A stretch of DNA of 64,000 bases from Oryzicola mucosus (lineage in GTDB: Bacteria > Pseudomonadota > Alphaproteobacteria > Rhizobiales > Rhizobiaceae), in the NCBI RefSeq assembly GCF_014534685.1, contig NZ_JACVVX010000001.1:946501-1010500 (forward strand). The letters are read 5' to 3'. Shown piece after piece: positions 54,549 through 64,000 of the stretch; position 1 is the stretch's first letter; each line of letters begins with the position of its first letter. A model generated the notes under the pieces. That model was not told where the DNA came from. It saw only the letters and a program-made list of their open reading frames with translations, and did not search any database. A program made the translations under genes and the position numbers.

Positions 54549-55051
54549 TCCTGACACCCCCTGAGTTCGAACACATCCCATGGCAGCTGTTTGATGCCAC
54601 CCTCCTCGTACAGCGCCGACATCCGCATATAAGGCCCGAGATCGGCCATTATGAGCGACTTGGGCGCGTCCGTCCCTTCCGCGGGCAAAAGCCCGATCGT
54701 TCCCTTCTCGTCCACCGTGTAGACGATGCCTGCCCAGACGGTGCAGGCGGCGATTTCCTCGCCGGTCACGTCGCCCTCGGGGCACTCGTTCATCAGCATG
54801 CCGCGCGCACGGCGCACGCCGTCGGTCCAGATCACCATGCCGTCGAGAACGACGCCTTCGGGAAACGACATCTTGAAACTGTTGGTGACGGTGGCCGATG
54901 TGCCAGTGGGCTGGAAATCGATGCTCGCCTCGGTTTCCGTATTCTCGTAGACGGCCAGTTCCATCGGGCAGGCAGCATAGGCCGACGCCGCGCCGGCCAA
55001 CGCAGCGGCGAAAACCATCGACAGACAGGCTGGCCGGCCGAAACGCATCAT
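54545..55051 (-). CDS. Secreted protein of unknown function
   Basis: The 168-residue protein has a signal peptide (CLSMVFAAALAGAASAYA, cleaved before ACPMEL). The mature part of about 145 residues has five Cys (CPMEL, NECPEG, AACTVW, RGCQE among them) and no domain I recognise; VVLDGMVIWTDGVRRARGMLMNECP is a distinctive stretch. It is probably periplasmic with disulfides. It overlaps both neighbours (LysE gene and SDR gene) by 4 bases, so it is tightly coupled in the operon. The function is unknown. Confidence 0.75.
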   Translation of the reverse strand: MMRFGRPACLSMVFAAALAGAASAYAACPMELAVYENTETEASIDFQPTGTSATVTNSFKMSFPEGVVLDGMVIWTDGVRRARGMLMNECPEGDVTGEEIAACTVWAGIVYTVDEKGTIGLLPAEGTDAPKSLIMADLGPYMRMSALYEEGGIKQLPWDVFELRGCQE

Positions 55052-55689
55052 CCGGCCTTCTGGATGGCGAGGCGCAGGCCGAGACTGATGAAGGCGAGTC
55101 CGCTGACGCGATCAACCCATTTGCTCGCGCGGCTGAAGGCCGCCCGCATGCGCGGCGTGGTCAGGAAGAAGCTGACGCCGACGAACCAGACGATGAGGCA
55201 GCTTGCCATGACGAGGCCGTAGCCGAATTTGATAGAGGCAGGCGTATGCGCGCCGATCATCACCGAAAAGATCGACAGAAAGAAGAAGACCGGCTTGGGG
55301 TTGAGCGCGTTGACGGCGAAGCCGAGGACGAAGGCTTTCATGGCGCTCTGACGCTTCGGCGCATCGCCGGCTTCGGGTGCATAGGCTTCGATTTCGGTGC
55401 GGCCGGCGCGCAGCGCCTTGAAGCCGATGTAAAGCAGATAGGCGACGCCACACCATTTGACGATGTTGAACAAGTAGATCGACTGCGAAATGATCAGGCC
55501 GAGCCCGAGGATGGTGTAGCTGACATGCAGCATCAGAGCCGTGCCGATGCCGAAGCTTGTGAGAATAGCCTCGCGCCGTCCATGCGTCATGGACTGGCGG
55601 ATGACCATGGCAAGGTCCGCCCCCGGCGAGACGATGGCGAAGGCAAACACCGCCATCAGCGAGGCAAGTTCGACGAGATAGGGATGCAT
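55048..55689 (-). CDS. LysE family translocator
   Basis: The 213-residue protein has about six TM helices and the LysE/RhtB pattern: FAFAIVSPGADLAMVIRQSMTHGRREAI at the start, WCGVAYLLYIGFKALRAGR in the middle, and KAFVLGFAVNALNPKPVFFFLSIFSVMI with the conserved NPK. Such proteins export amino acids such as homoserine, threonine or lysine. The ATG at 55689 has GGAGG upstream. It follows the MAPEG gene by 38 bases and overlaps the secreted-protein gene. The exported compound is unknown. Confidence 0.9.
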   Translation of the reverse strand: MHPYLVELASLMAVFAFAIVSPGADLAMVIRQSMTHGRREAILTSFGIGTALMLHVSYTILGLGLIISQSIYLFNIVKWCGVAYLLYIGFKALRAGRTEIEAYAPEAGDAPKRQSAMKAFVLGFAVNALNPKPVFFFLSIFSVMIGAHTPASIKFGYGLVMASCLIVWFVGVSFFLTTPRMRAAFSRASKWVDRVSGLAFISLGLRLAIQKAG

Positions 55690-55727
55690 GGCGTCCTCCT
55701 GGCCGACTTCGGCGCAACCGGCTGAAT

Positions 55728-56138
55728 TCAGAAGACCACGGTGAGAAACATGATGGCAAGCCCCACCAGCGAGACCGTCCAGACGAGCGAGCGGATATAG
55801 GGAATACCGGCGAGATAGAGCGGGATGTAGGCGAGACGGGCAACGAGCCACACCCAGGCGCCGGTCAGCCCCCAGCCGGAGGGGTCGCCGACGATTGCCA
55901 GCGCGAGCGCCAGGCCGACGAAGGCGGGGTAGGTTTCGCGGAAATTCAACGAAGCGCGCTCAGCGCGGCCGGCAAAGGCGCCGGTCGGCTTGCGGCCTTC
56001 GTCGCGCGGGCCGGCGTTCCATTCGGTGCCGAGCTCCCGGGTCGCCGAGAAGCCCTGCAGCAGGATGTGCACGACAAGCAGAACGACGCTCCAGGCGACG
56101 AGCTGCACGAAAGGCGAGGCCACGAGGTACTGCATCAT
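55728..56138 (-). CDS. MAPEG family membrane protein
   Basis: The 136-residue protein has four hydrophobic segments and the MAPEG signature around RAERASLNFRETYPAFVGLALAL (Arg and Glu of the glutathione-site type) with RLAYIPLYLAGIPYIRSLVWTVS. The family includes microsomal glutathione transferases and leukotriene synthases; bacterial members are mostly uncharacterised. It sits between sucB (66 bases) and the LysE gene in the TCA operon. Confidence 0.88.
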   Translation of the reverse strand: MMQYLVASPFVQLVAWSVVLLVVHILLQGFSATRELGTEWNAGPRDEGRKPTGAFAGRAERASLNFRETYPAFVGLALALAIVGDPSGWGLTGAWVWLVARLAYIPLYLAGIPYIRSLVWTVSLVGLAIMFLTVVF

Positions 56139-56204
56139 TGGGTCATCGGCCTTTCAAAGGAGCCCGCGACGGGAACCGTCCTGTCGCGGATGCTCTGCTT
56201 AATC

Positions 56205-57503
56205 CTAGAGGTCTAGAACCAGACGTTCCGGATCTTCCAGGCTGTCCTTGACGCGGACCAGGAAGGTCACGGCTTCCTTGCCGTCGACGATGCGGTGATC
56301 GTAGGAGAGCGCGAGATACATCATCGGGCGGATGACGATCTGCCCGCCGACCACGACCGGACGCTCCTGGATCTTGTGCATGCCCAGGATGCCCGACTGC
56401 GGCGCGTTCAGGATCGGCGTCGACATCAGCGAACCGTAGACGCCGCCATTGGAGATGGTGAAGGTGCCGCCCTGCATGTCGGCGACCGACAGCTTGCCGT
56501 CGCGCGCGGCGATGCCCAGGCGGCCGATTTCCTTCTCGATCTCGGCAATCGACATCTGGTCGGCATCGCGCACCACCGGCACCACGAGGCCCTTGTCCGT
56601 GCCGACGGCGACGCCGACATGGGCATAGTTCTTGTAGATCAGGTCGGTGCCGTCGATCTCGGCGTTGACCGCCGGGATTTCCTTCAGCGCATGCGTCACG
56701 GCCTTGGTGAAGAAGCCCATGAAACCGAGCTTCACGCCATGCTTCTTCTCGAAGATGTCCTTGTATTTGGTGCGCAGCGCCATCACCGCCGACATATCCA
56801 CCTCGTTGAAGGTGGTCAGCATGGCGGCCGTGCTCTGGGCTTCCTTCAGGCGACGCGCAATGGTCTGGCGCAGCTTGGTCATCCGCACGCGCTCTTCGCG
56901 CACTTCGTCATTGGCCGAGGTCGGCGCGCGAGGGGCAGACGGCGCAGGCGCGGCGGGCGTCTTCGGCGTTTCGGCCGGCTGGGACGGCGCGCCCTTGGCG
57001 ACGGCGTCGAGCACATCGCCCTTGAGCACCTGGCCGCGTTTGCCCGAGCCCGCGACCTGATCGGCCGAAATGTTGTTTTCGGCCAGCAGCTTGGCGGCGG
57101 AAGGCGCCGGCGGCATGTCGCGAGCCTCGAGGGGGCCTTCGCCGGCGATCTTGGCGGTCTGCGCGGCGGCTTCCTTTGTGGTGGACGCAGCGTCGGGCGC
57201 CGAGGCCTGGGCAACGGCCTCCGGCTTGGCTTCCTGCTTGGCAGCGGGGGCAGGAGCAGCACCCGAACCGGCGCCGATCATGCCCAGCAAAGCGCCGACG
57301 CCGACGGTCTCGCCTTCCTGGACGGTGATCTCGGACAGCGTTCCGGCCGAAGGTGCCGGCACCTCGATCGTGACCTTGTCAGTTTCCAGTTCCACCAGCG
57401 GTTCGTCGGCGACGATGGCGTCGCCCGCCTTCTTGAACCACTTGCCGATGGTGGCTTCGCTGACGGATTCGCCGAGGGTCGGAACGCGGATTTCGGTAGC
57501 CAT
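56205..57503 (-). CDS. sucB: 2-Oxoglutarate dehydrogenase E2, dihydrolipoyl succinyltransferase
   Basis: The 432-residue protein has an N-terminal lipoyl domain (lipoylated Lys in [14 protein letters not shown]), a Pro/Ala linker, a peripheral subunit-binding domain ([24 protein letters not shown]), a second linker and the catalytic domain ending in [16 protein letters not shown] with the active-site His and Asp. It transfers succinyl groups to CoA in the core of the complex. There is one lipoyl domain, as usual for SucB. It lies 33 bases after sucA. Confidence 0.97.
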   Translation of the reverse strand: MATEIRVPTLGESVSEATIGKWFKKAGDAIVADEPLVELETDKVTIEVPAPSAGTLSEITVQEGETVGVGALLGMIGAGSGAAPAPAAKQEAKPEAVAQASAPDAASTTKEAAAQTAKIAGEGPLEARDMPPAPSAAKLLAENNISADQVAGSGKRGQVLKGDVLDAVAKGAPSQPAETPKTPAAPAPSAPRAPTSANDEVREERVRMTKLRQTIARRLKEAQSTAAMLTTFNEVDMSAVMALRTKYKDIFEKKHGVKLGFMGFFTKAVTHALKEIPAVNAEIDGTDLIYKNYAHVGVAVGTDKGLVVPVVRDADQMSIAEIEKEIGRLGIAARDGKLSVADMQGGTFTISNGGVYGSLMSTPILNAPQSGILGMHKIQERPVVVGGQIVIRPMMYLALSYDHRIVDGKEAVTFLVRVKDSLEDPERLVLDL

Positions 57504-57536
57504 GTGTTTGCCTGTCCGTTTTTGTCTTTGGTCGGT

Positions 57537-60524
57537 TTATTCGCCGAGTGCGTCGTCGAGGAATGCCTGAAGCTGTGCGAGGTGCTTCGACATCAGGCCG
57601 GTGGCGGGAGAAGCGGCCGCGGGGCGGCCGGTATAGCGTACGCGCTGGTTCTTGGCGTCGATATGAGCGAGCACCCATTCCAGATACGGGTCGATGAACG
57701 ACCACGCGCCCATGTTCTTGGGCTCTTCCTGGCACCAGACCATCTCCGCGTTGCGGAAGCGCGACAGCTCCGTGATGAGCGCCTTGGCCGGGAACGGATA
57801 GAGCTGTTCGACGCGCAGCAGGTAGATGTCGTTGATGCCGCGCTTCTCGCGCTCCTCATAGAGGTCGTAATAGACCTTGCCCGAGCACAGCACGACACGG
57901 CGGATCTTGGAATCCTTGACCAGCTTGATCGGCTTGTCGTTGTACTGCGCATCGTCCCACAGAAGACGGTGGAACGTGCTTTCGCCTGAGATTTCAGACA
58001 GCGAGGACACGGCGCGCTTGTGGCGCAGCAACGACTTCGGCGTCATCAGGATCAGCGGCTTGCGGAAGTCGCGCTTCAGCTGCCGGCGCAGAATGTGGAA
58101 GTAGTTGGCCGGCGTGGTGCAGTAGGCAACCTGCATGTTGTCTTCGGCGCAGAGCTGCAGGAAGCGTTCGAGACGCGCCGACGAGTGCTCCGGCCCCTGG
58201 CCTTCATAGCCATGCGGCAACAGGCAGACCAGGCCCGACATGCGCAGCCACTTGCGTTCGCCGGACGAGATGAACTGGTCGAACACCACCTGGGCGCCGT
58301 TGGCGAAGTCGCCGAACTGCGCTTCCCACAGTGTCAACGCCTTGGGTTCGGCAAGGCTGTAGCCATATTCGAAGCCGAGAACGGCCTCTTCCGAAAGCAT
58401 CGAGTTGATGACTTCGTAGCCAGCCTGCGCCGCCGAAAGGTTGTTCAGCGGGATGTAGCGTGTCTCGTCCTTCTGGTCGTAGAGGACCGTATGACGCTGC
58501 GAGAAGGTGCCGCGCTCGGAATCCTGGCCGGACAAGCGGATCGGGTTGCCGTCGAGCAGGATCGAGCCGAAGGCCAGCGATTCCGCCGTCGCCCAGTCGA
58601 TGCCTTCGCCGGTCTCGATCGCCTGACGGCGGTTTTCGAGGAAGCGGCCGATGGTGCGGTGGACTTCGAAGCCCTTGGGCACCTCGGTCAGCTTCTTGCC
58701 GATATCCTTGAGCGTCTTGACCGGAACGGCGGTCTTGCCGCGGCGCAGTTCGTCCTGATTGTCGGCCGCGCGCAGGCCAGACCACGCACCGTCCAGCCAG
58801 TCGGCCTTGTTGGGCTTGTAAGCCTGCCCGGATTCGAACTCGACTTCCAGATGGGCACGCCATTCCGCCTTCATGGCGTCGACATCGGCCTGGGTCAGAT
58901 GGCCTTCGCCGATCAGCTTTTCGGCATAAAGCTGCAGCGTCGTCTTGTGGGTGCGGATGTTGCGATACATGATCGGCTGCGTGAACGCCGGCTCGTCGCC
59001 TTCATTGTGGCCAAAGCGGCGATAGCAGAACATGTCGATGACGACCGGCTTATGGAACTTCTGCCGGAACTCGATGGCGACCTTGGCTGCGAACACCACA
59101 GCTTCGGGATCGTCGCCATTGACGTGGAACACCGGTGCCTCAACCATCTTGGCCACATCCGATGGATAGGGCGACGACCGCGACAAGCGGGGATTGGTGG
59201 TGAAGCCGATCTGGTTGTTGATGATGAAGTGCAGCGTGCCGGCAACGCGGTGGCCGCGCAGGCCCGACAGGCCGAGGATTTCAGCCACGACGCCCTGGCC
59301 CGCGAAGGCCGCGTCGCCATGCAGCAAAAGCGGCAGCACCTTGGCGCGCTCTTCCAGCGGCACCATTTCCTCACGCGTCCGGCCGAACCACTGGTCCTGC
59401 TTGGCACGCGCCTTGCCCATGACGACGGGATTGACGATCTCGAGATGCGAAGGGTTGGCGGTCAGCGACAGATGAACCTTGTTGCCGTCGAATTCGCGGT
59501 CGGAGGACGCACCGAGATGGTACTTCACGTCGCCCGACCCCTCGACGTCATCGGGAGCGGCGGAGCCGCCCTTGAACTCGTGGAAGACGGCACGGTGCGG
59601 CTTTGCCATGACGTTGGTCAAGACGTTGAGGCGGCCGCGATGGGCCATGCCGAGCACGATTTCCTTCATGCCGAGCTGGCCGCCACGCTTGATGATCTGT
59701 TCCAGCGCCGGAATCAGCGACTCGCCGCCGTCGAGGCCGAAACGCTTGGTGCCCTTGTACTTGACGTCGATGAACTGCTCGAAGCCTTCGGACTCGATCA
59801 GCTTCTGGAGGATCGCCTTCTTGCCATTGGCAGTGAATTCGATCGCCTTGTCCGGACCCTCGATGCGAGCCTGAATCCAGGCCTTTTCCTCAGGGTCGGA
59901 GATATGCATGAATTCAACGCCCAGCGTCGAACAATAGGTACGCTTGAGAATCTCGAGCATTTCGCGAACGGTCGCGTATTCGAGCCCCAGCACGTTGTCG
60001 ATGAAGATCTTGCGGTCGTAATCTTCTTCCTTGAAGCCATAGGCCTCGGGCGACAGCTCGTTATAGTCTTCCAGCGGCTTGGCGATGCCGAGCGGGTCGA
60101 GATGGGCATGCAGATGCCCGCGCATGCGGTAGGCGCGGATCATCATGATGGCGCGAACGCTGTCGCGGGTCGCCTGAAGCACCTCGGATTGCGAGGGAGC
60201 CGCGACGCCGGTCGCAACAGCCTTATCGCGCACCTTCTTCTCGACGACCTTTTCGATCAGGCCCCAATTGCCGTCGAGCGCGGAGACCAATTCGCCATTG
60301 GCCTGCAGCGGCCAGCTCGGACGCGACCAGGAGGCGCCTTGCGCGTTCTTGCGCACGTCGCCCGCATCGTCCTTCAACTCGTCGAAGAAATTGCGCCATT
60401 CGGGATCGACGGATGAAGGATCGTCTTCATAGGCCGCATGCAGCGCTTCGATGTAGTCGGCATTGCCGCCATACAGGAACGAGGTGATGGAAAACTGGTC
60501 GTTTGCTTGGTCAGAGCGTGCCAT
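57537..60524 (-). CDS. sucA: 2-Oxoglutarate dehydrogenase E1, thiamine-dependent
   Basis: The 995-residue enzyme decarboxylates 2-oxoglutarate. It has the N-terminal E2-binding segment (FLYGGNADYIEALHAAYEDDP, about residues 16-36), the helical region, MRGHLHAHLDPLGIAKP, MAHRGRLNVL, the thiamine diphosphate motif GDAAFAGQGVVAE...NNQIGFT, and the transketolase-like domain with FEYGYSLAEPKALTLWEAQFGDFANGAQ and LLPHGYEGQGPEHSSARLERFL. The length is typical of SucA/OdhA. It is upstream of sucB and downstream of sucD. Confidence 0.97.
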   Translation of the reverse strand: MARSDQANDQFSITSFLYGGNADYIEALHAAYEDDPSSVDPEWRNFFDELKDDAGDVRKNAQGASWSRPSWPLQANGELVSALDGNWGLIEKVVEKKVRDKAVATGVAAPSQSEVLQATRDSVRAIMMIRAYRMRGHLHAHLDPLGIAKPLEDYNELSPEAYGFKEEDYDRKIFIDNVLGLEYATVREMLEILKRTYCSTLGVEFMHISDPEEKAWIQARIEGPDKAIEFTANGKKAILQKLIESEGFEQFIDVKYKGTKRFGLDGGESLIPALEQIIKRGGQLGMKEIVLGMAHRGRLNVLTNVMAKPHRAVFHEFKGGSAAPDDVEGSGDVKYHLGASSDREFDGNKVHLSLTANPSHLEIVNPVVMGKARAKQDQWFGRTREEMVPLEERAKVLPLLLHGDAAFAGQGVVAEILGLSGLRGHRVAGTLHFIINNQIGFTTNPRLSRSSPYPSDVAKMVEAPVFHVNGDDPEAVVFAAKVAIEFRQKFHKPVVIDMFCYRRFGHNEGDEPAFTQPIMYRNIRTHKTTLQLYAEKLIGEGHLTQADVDAMKAEWRAHLEVEFESGQAYKPNKADWLDGAWSGLRAADNQDELRRGKTAVPVKTLKDIGKKLTEVPKGFEVHRTIGRFLENRRQAIETGEGIDWATAESLAFGSILLDGNPIRLSGQDSERGTFSQRHTVLYDQKDETRYIPLNNLSAAQAGYEVINSMLSEEAVLGFEYGYSLAEPKALTLWEAQFGDFANGAQVVFDQFISSGERKWLRMSGLVCLLPHGYEGQGPEHSSARLERFLQLCAEDNMQVAYCTTPANYFHILRRQLKRDFRKPLILMTPKSLLRHKRAVSSLSEISGESTFHRLLWDDAQYNDKPIKLVKDSKIRRVVLCSGKVYYDLYEEREKRGINDIYLLRVEQLYPFPAKALITELSRFRNAEMVWCQEEPKNMGAWSFIDPYLEWVLAHIDAKNQRVRYTGRPAAASPATGLMSKHLAQLQAFLDDALGE

Positions 60525-60561
60525 GTCTCATCGGAGCGTCGTGCTCCGTCTCCTTATTGGA

Positions 60562-60658
60562 GCGAGTAGGGAATAGTGAGTAGCGAATAGGGAAAGTTGG
60601 CCTTGCATCCCGCCGCGCGTCTCTTTTCCCTACTCGCAATTCGCTACTCTCTATTCGC
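60562..60658. repeat. Inverted pair of tandem heptamers between sucD and sucA
   Basis: Four tandem heptamers GARTAGN (60564-60591) face an inverted set of four (60629-60656, one variant GAATTGC), with about 37 bases between them. The arms can pair into a long stem in the sucD-sucA mRNA. Confidence 0.75.
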
Positions 60659-60673
60659 AACTCTTTATTTCGC

Positions 60674-61576
60674 TCAGCCCTTCAAGGCTTCTACCAACGT
60701 CGTCCCAAGACGCGCCGGAGACGGCGAAACGCGGATGCCCGCTGCCTCCATCGCCGCGATCTTGTCTTCGGCTCCGCCCTTACCGCCCGAAATTACGGCG
60801 CCAGCATGGCCCATCGTGCGGCCTTCAGGAGCGGTCCGGCCGGCGATGAAACCGGCCATCGGCTTCTTGCGGCCCTTCTTGGCTTCGTCGATCAGGAACT
60901 GAGCCGCGTCTTCCTCAGCCGAGCCACCGATTTCGCCGATCATGATGATCGACTTGGTCTCGTCGTCCGCCAGGAACATCTCCAGCATGTCGATGAACTC
61001 GGTCCCCTTGACCGGGTCGCCGCCGATGCCGACCGCCGTGGTCTGGCCGAGGCCGACATTGGAGGTCTGGAACACTGCTTCATAGGTAAGCGTTCCCGAG
61101 CGCGAGACAACACCGACCGAGCCCTTGCGGAAGATGTTTCCGGGCATGATGCCGATCTTGCATTGTTCGGGCGTCAGAACGCCGGGGCAGTTCGGTCCGA
61201 GCAGGCGCGACTTGGACTTCTCCAGCCGAGCCTTGACGCGGATCATGTCGGTGACCGGGATGCCCTCGGTGATGCAGACGATCAGCGGCACTTCGGCGTC
61301 GATAGCCTCGATGATGGCTTCCGCGGCACCTGCCGGCGGGACGTAGACGACCGAGGCGTTCGCGCCGGTGCGCTCCTTGGCTTCGGAGACCGAGGAGAAG
61401 ATCGGCAGGCTCTCGCCCTTCGATCCCGTCCAGGTCTCGCCGCCCTTCTTGGGGTGGATGCCGCCGACCATCTGCGTGCCGTAATAGGCCAGCGCCTGTT
61501 CGGTGTGGAAAGTGCCGGTCTTGCCGGTCAGGCCCTGAACGAGGACCTTAGTGTTTTTGTCGACCAAAATGGACAT
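60674..61576 (-). CDS. sucD: Succinate-CoA ligase, alpha subunit
   Basis: The 300-residue subunit has the CoA-binding Rossmann fold ([23 protein letters not shown]-like start), [33 protein letters not shown] and the phospho-His in [18 protein letters not shown]. With SucC it makes ATP or GTP from succinyl-CoA. The sequence is complete. It lies 19 bases after the vapC-like gene, which separates it from sucC, its usual direct neighbour. Confidence 0.97.
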   Translation of the reverse strand: MSILVDKNTKVLVQGLTGKTGTFHTEQALAYYGTQMVGGIHPKKGGETWTGSKGESLPIFSSVSEAKERTGANASVVYVPPAGAAEAIIEAIDAEVPLIVCITEGIPVTDMIRVKARLEKSKSRLLGPNCPGVLTPEQCKIGIMPGNIFRKGSVGVVSRSGTLTYEAVFQTSNVGLGQTTAVGIGGDPVKGTEFIDMLEMFLADDETKSIIMIGEIGGSAEEDAAQFLIDEAKKGRKKPMAGFIAGRTAPEGRTMGHAGAVISGGKGGAEDKIAAMEAAGIRVSPSPARLGTTLVEALKG

Positions 61577-61595
61577 GGAATGGGATACTCCCGTA

Positions 61596-62015
61596 TTACC
61601 GATCGAGAAATGGATTGACGGCCCTAACGCTATCGTAGAGCTGGCCGTGGTTAAGGTCTTCCGTGTAAAGGGTCGTTACGCCCAGACGTTCGGCTGCGGC
61701 GATGATGGCACCATCCCAATAAGAGATTTGATAGCGCTGTGATTTTTCAATGCCGCGCATGACGACCGCACTGTCCAAATCCTGACAGGGCTTGCGGCTG
61801 ATGGTGGCGACCCACTCCGCAGCTTTCCGCGGCGTCAGAGCCGTATCAGCACGCTTGGTGACGTTGACATAAAACTCCTGAAGCACTTGCGCCGACGTCG
61901 AATATTCCTGGCTCTCTATGAGTTCCAAGGCACGCTCATACTTTGCGGGCTCGGACTTATATCCGATCGCCGCATAGACCAGCACATTCGTGTCGAAGAA
62001 GCAGTCAGCGATCAT
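61596..62015 (-). CDS. vapC: VapC-like PIN domain toxin
   Basis: The 139-residue PIN protein has the four acidic metal-binding residues in place: D8 ([10 protein letters not shown]), E47 (VLQEFYVN), D101 ([12 protein letters not shown]) and D120 (YTEDLNHG). VapC toxins are RNases that often cut tRNA. The ATG at 62015 overlaps the antitoxin frame by 11 bases, the common coupled layout. The active site looks intact, so the toxin is probably functional. It is inserted between sucC and sucD on the same strand and must be transcribed with them unless it has its own promoter. Confidence 0.9.
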   Translation of the reverse strand: MIADCFFDTNVLVYAAIGYKSEPAKYERALELIESQEYSTSAQVLQEFYVNVTKRADTALTPRKAAEWVATISRKPCQDLDSAVVMRGIEKSQRYQISYWDGAIIAAAERLGVTTLYTEDLNHGQLYDSVRAVNPFLDR

Positions 62016-62235
62016 AGAGCGCTTCCCGATTCCACTTTTGAACGCCCATGTCTCCAGCCTGCTCGCGGGCAAGTTCCAACAAAGCCTGCCTGGCTTCGTC
62101 CTTTGACTTCTCCCGCGCGACAAGGGACGCCAGGAACTCGCGCACAAGCGCATTTACGCTGGTGCGCTGTTCAGCAGCCACGACCTTGACCTTCTCAAGG
62201 ACGTCTTCATCGACTGTCAGAGTGATGTTCTTCAT
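62005..62235 (-). CDS. vapB: VapB-like ribbon-helix-helix antitoxin
   Basis: The 76-residue protein begins with the RHH strand and helices (NITLTVDEDVLEKVKVVAAEQRTSVNALVREFLASL, residues 3-38) and has a helical acidic-basic C-terminal tail that should bind and block the toxin. Such antitoxins also repress their own promoter. It starts 56 bases after the sucC stop; this gap contains AT-rich sequence with TATATGTG-like repeats that could hold an autoregulated promoter. Confidence 0.88.
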   Translation of the reverse strand: MKNITLTVDEDVLEKVKVVAAEQRTSVNALVREFLASLVAREKSKDEARQALLELAREQAGDMGVQKWNREALYDR

Positions 62236-62291
62236 GGCGCAACTTCCATTAAAAGCACACAGTATATGTGTAGCTGTGTGCTCTCAACAAG

Positions 62292-63488
62292 TCAGTTTCC
62301 CTTCACCGCAGCCACGATCTTCTGCGCAGCGTCATCGAGATCGTCGGCCGAGATCACGTTCAGGCCGCTTTCGTTGATGATCTTCTTGCCCAGTTCGACA
62401 TTGGTGCCTTCAAGGCGCACGACCAGCGGAACCTGAAGACCGACTTCCTTCACAGCTGCGATAACGCCCTCGGCGATGACGTCGCACTTCATGATGCCGC
62501 CAAAGATGTTGACGAGGATGCCCTTCACGGCCGGATCGGCGGTGATGATCTTGAAGGCCGCGGTGACCTTTTCCTTGGAAGCGCCGCCGCCGACGTCGAG
62601 GAAGTTGGCGGGCTCGGCGCCGTAGAGCTTGATGATGTCCATGGTCGCCATGGCAAGGCCTGCGCCGTTGACCATGCAGCCGATATTGCCGTCGAGCGCG
62701 ACATAAGCGAGGTCGTATTTCGACGCCTCGATTTCCTTGTCGTCCTCTTCGCTCTTGTCGCGCAGTTCGACGATTTCCGGGTGGCGGAACAGGGAATTGC
62801 CGTCAAACGAAATCTTGGCGTCGAGAACGCGCAGGCGGCCGCTGGTCATGACGATCAGCGGGTTGATCTCGAGCAGGCTCATGTCCTTCTCGACAAAGGC
62901 CTTGTAGAGGATCGGGAACAGCGTCTCGCCGTCCTTTGCCGCTTCGCCCGAAAGTTCAAGCGCCTGGTTGAGCTTGGCGACGTCGGCGGAGGTGACGCCG
63001 GCGGTCGGGTCGATGGCGACGGTGATGATCTTCTCGGGCGTGTCATGGGCGACCGCCTCGATATCCATGCCGCCTTCGGTGGAAACCACGAAGGCAATGC
63101 GGCCAACCGAGCGGTCGACCAGGATCGACAGATACAGTTCGCGGTCGATGTCTGCGCCGTCCTCGATATAGAGGCGGTTGACCTGCTTGCCGGCGGGGCC
63201 GGTCTGCTTGGTCACCAGTGTGTTGCCGAGCATCTCCTTGGAGAAGGCGACGACTTCCTCGATCGACTTGGCAAGGCGTACGCCGCCCTTAGCGTCGGGC
63301 GACAGTTCCTTGAACTTGCCCTTGCCGCGTCCGCCGGCATGGATTTGGCTCTTGACCACGTAAAGCGGGCCGGGAAGGCTCTTGGCGGCGGCCTCCGCCT
63401 CTTCGATCTTCAGCACCGGCACGCCCTCGGCCACCGGAGCGCCGTAGGATTTCAGAAGCTGCTTGCCCTGATACTCATGGATGTTCAT
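62292..63488 (-). CDS. sucC: ADP-forming succinate-CoA ligase, beta subunit
   Basis: The 398-residue subunit begins [21 protein letters not shown]. It has the ATP-grasp domain ([23 protein letters not shown]) and the C-terminal ligase domain ([48 protein letters not shown]). The length and motifs are complete. It lies 10 bases after mdh and upstream of the vapBC-like pair and sucD. Confidence 0.97.
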   Translation of the reverse strand: MNIHEYQGKQLLKSYGAPVAEGVPVLKIEEAEAAAKSLPGPLYVVKSQIHAGGRGKGKFKELSPDAKGGVRLAKSIEEVVAFSKEMLGNTLVTKQTGPAGKQVNRLYIEDGADIDRELYLSILVDRSVGRIAFVVSTEGGMDIEAVAHDTPEKIITVAIDPTAGVTSADVAKLNQALELSGEAAKDGETLFPILYKAFVEKDMSLLEINPLIVMTSGRLRVLDAKISFDGNSLFRHPEIVELRDKSEEDDKEIEASKYDLAYVALDGNIGCMVNGAGLAMATMDIIKLYGAEPANFLDVGGGASKEKVTAAFKIITADPAVKGILVNIFGGIMKCDVIAEGVIAAVKEVGLQVPLVVRLEGTNVELGKKIINESGLNVISADDLDDAAQKIVAAVKGN

Positions 63489-63498
63489 GGCGACGTCC

Positions 63499-64000
<502 letters not shown>

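Noticed and set aside
56295-57989. A 564-codon plus-strand frame opposite sucB and the end of sucA
   Set aside because: Shadow of two complete genes.
58020-60416. A 798-codon open frame on the plus strand opposite sucA
   Set aside because: It is antisense to the complete, motif-rich sucA; its translation is His/Arg/Asp-rich with no domain, typical of a high-GC shadow frame.
60564-60656. CRISPR-like array
   Set aside because: The heptamers are contiguous without spacers and inverted in two groups; no cas genes are present.

Overview
The window looks like a chromosomal segment of an alphaproteobacterium of the order Rhizobiales, most like Mesorhizobium or a close relative in the Phyllobacteriaceae. 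The evidence is the gene order mdh-sucC-sucD-sucA-sucB...lpdA, the block hemC-hemD-mitofilin-hemY beside tsaD-gpsA, the ftsK-lolA-xth block, Omp25/31-type outer membrane proteins, a CenR-type regulator and a RirA-like iron box. Core genes are GC-rich (roughly 65-70 % in lines I counted). No prophage, IS element or CRISPR array was seen.

Layout. (1) 1-7900: the end of a DUF1236 protein, a cardiolipin-synthase-like phospholipase D, a CHASE4-GGDEF-EAL protein, a membrane GGDEF protein and a PAS-PAS hybrid histidine kinase; this is a signalling region of lower GC. (2) 8081-16567: two divergent transcription units around a GntR regulator. Leftward are a GalD-like enolase-superfamily dehydratase, gluconate 5-dehydrogenase, L-idonate 5-dehydrogenase and a ureidoglycolate-lyase-like protein. 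Rightward are GntR, a 2-hydroxyacid dehydrogenase and a four-gene polar-amino-acid-type ABC importer. Together they look like a sugar-acid or sugar-acid-derivative uptake and catabolism locus. (3) 16709-25675: a GNAT acetyltransferase, an MFS drug exporter with its TetR regulator, tRNA-Arg(CCG), a YhiN-type flavoprotein flanked by two copies of a short repeat, a hydroxynitrile-lyase-like cupin, a thiolase and two convergent outer membrane beta-barrel genes.

(4) 25961-32690: ftsK, lolA, xth, a cyclic-nucleotide-binding protein, cenR and an L,D-transpeptidase. (5) 32829-36297: an AT-rich two-gene module (829-residue four-TM protein plus 331-residue soluble protein) of no family I recognise, set between conserved GC-rich genes. 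This is the strongest candidate for an undescribed system. (6) 36470-46488: tsaD-gpsA-YciI-EVE-methyltransferase leftward and hemC-hemD-mic60-hemY-terB rightward, then a long inverted-repeat element and a class I glutamine amidotransferase. (7) 46491-52276: an MFS permease, exbB-exbD-tonB with a TGA-N9-TCA iron box, an alpha/beta-hydrolase lipoprotein and a Pro/Ala-rich membrane protein. (8) 52366-64000: the TCA-cycle cluster, read leftward from mdh to lpdA. It is interrupted by a VapBC-type toxin-antitoxin pair between sucC and sucD, and by MAPEG, LysE, secreted and SDR genes between sucB and lpdA.

Many long open frames lie antisense to these GC-rich genes; I treat them as shadows.
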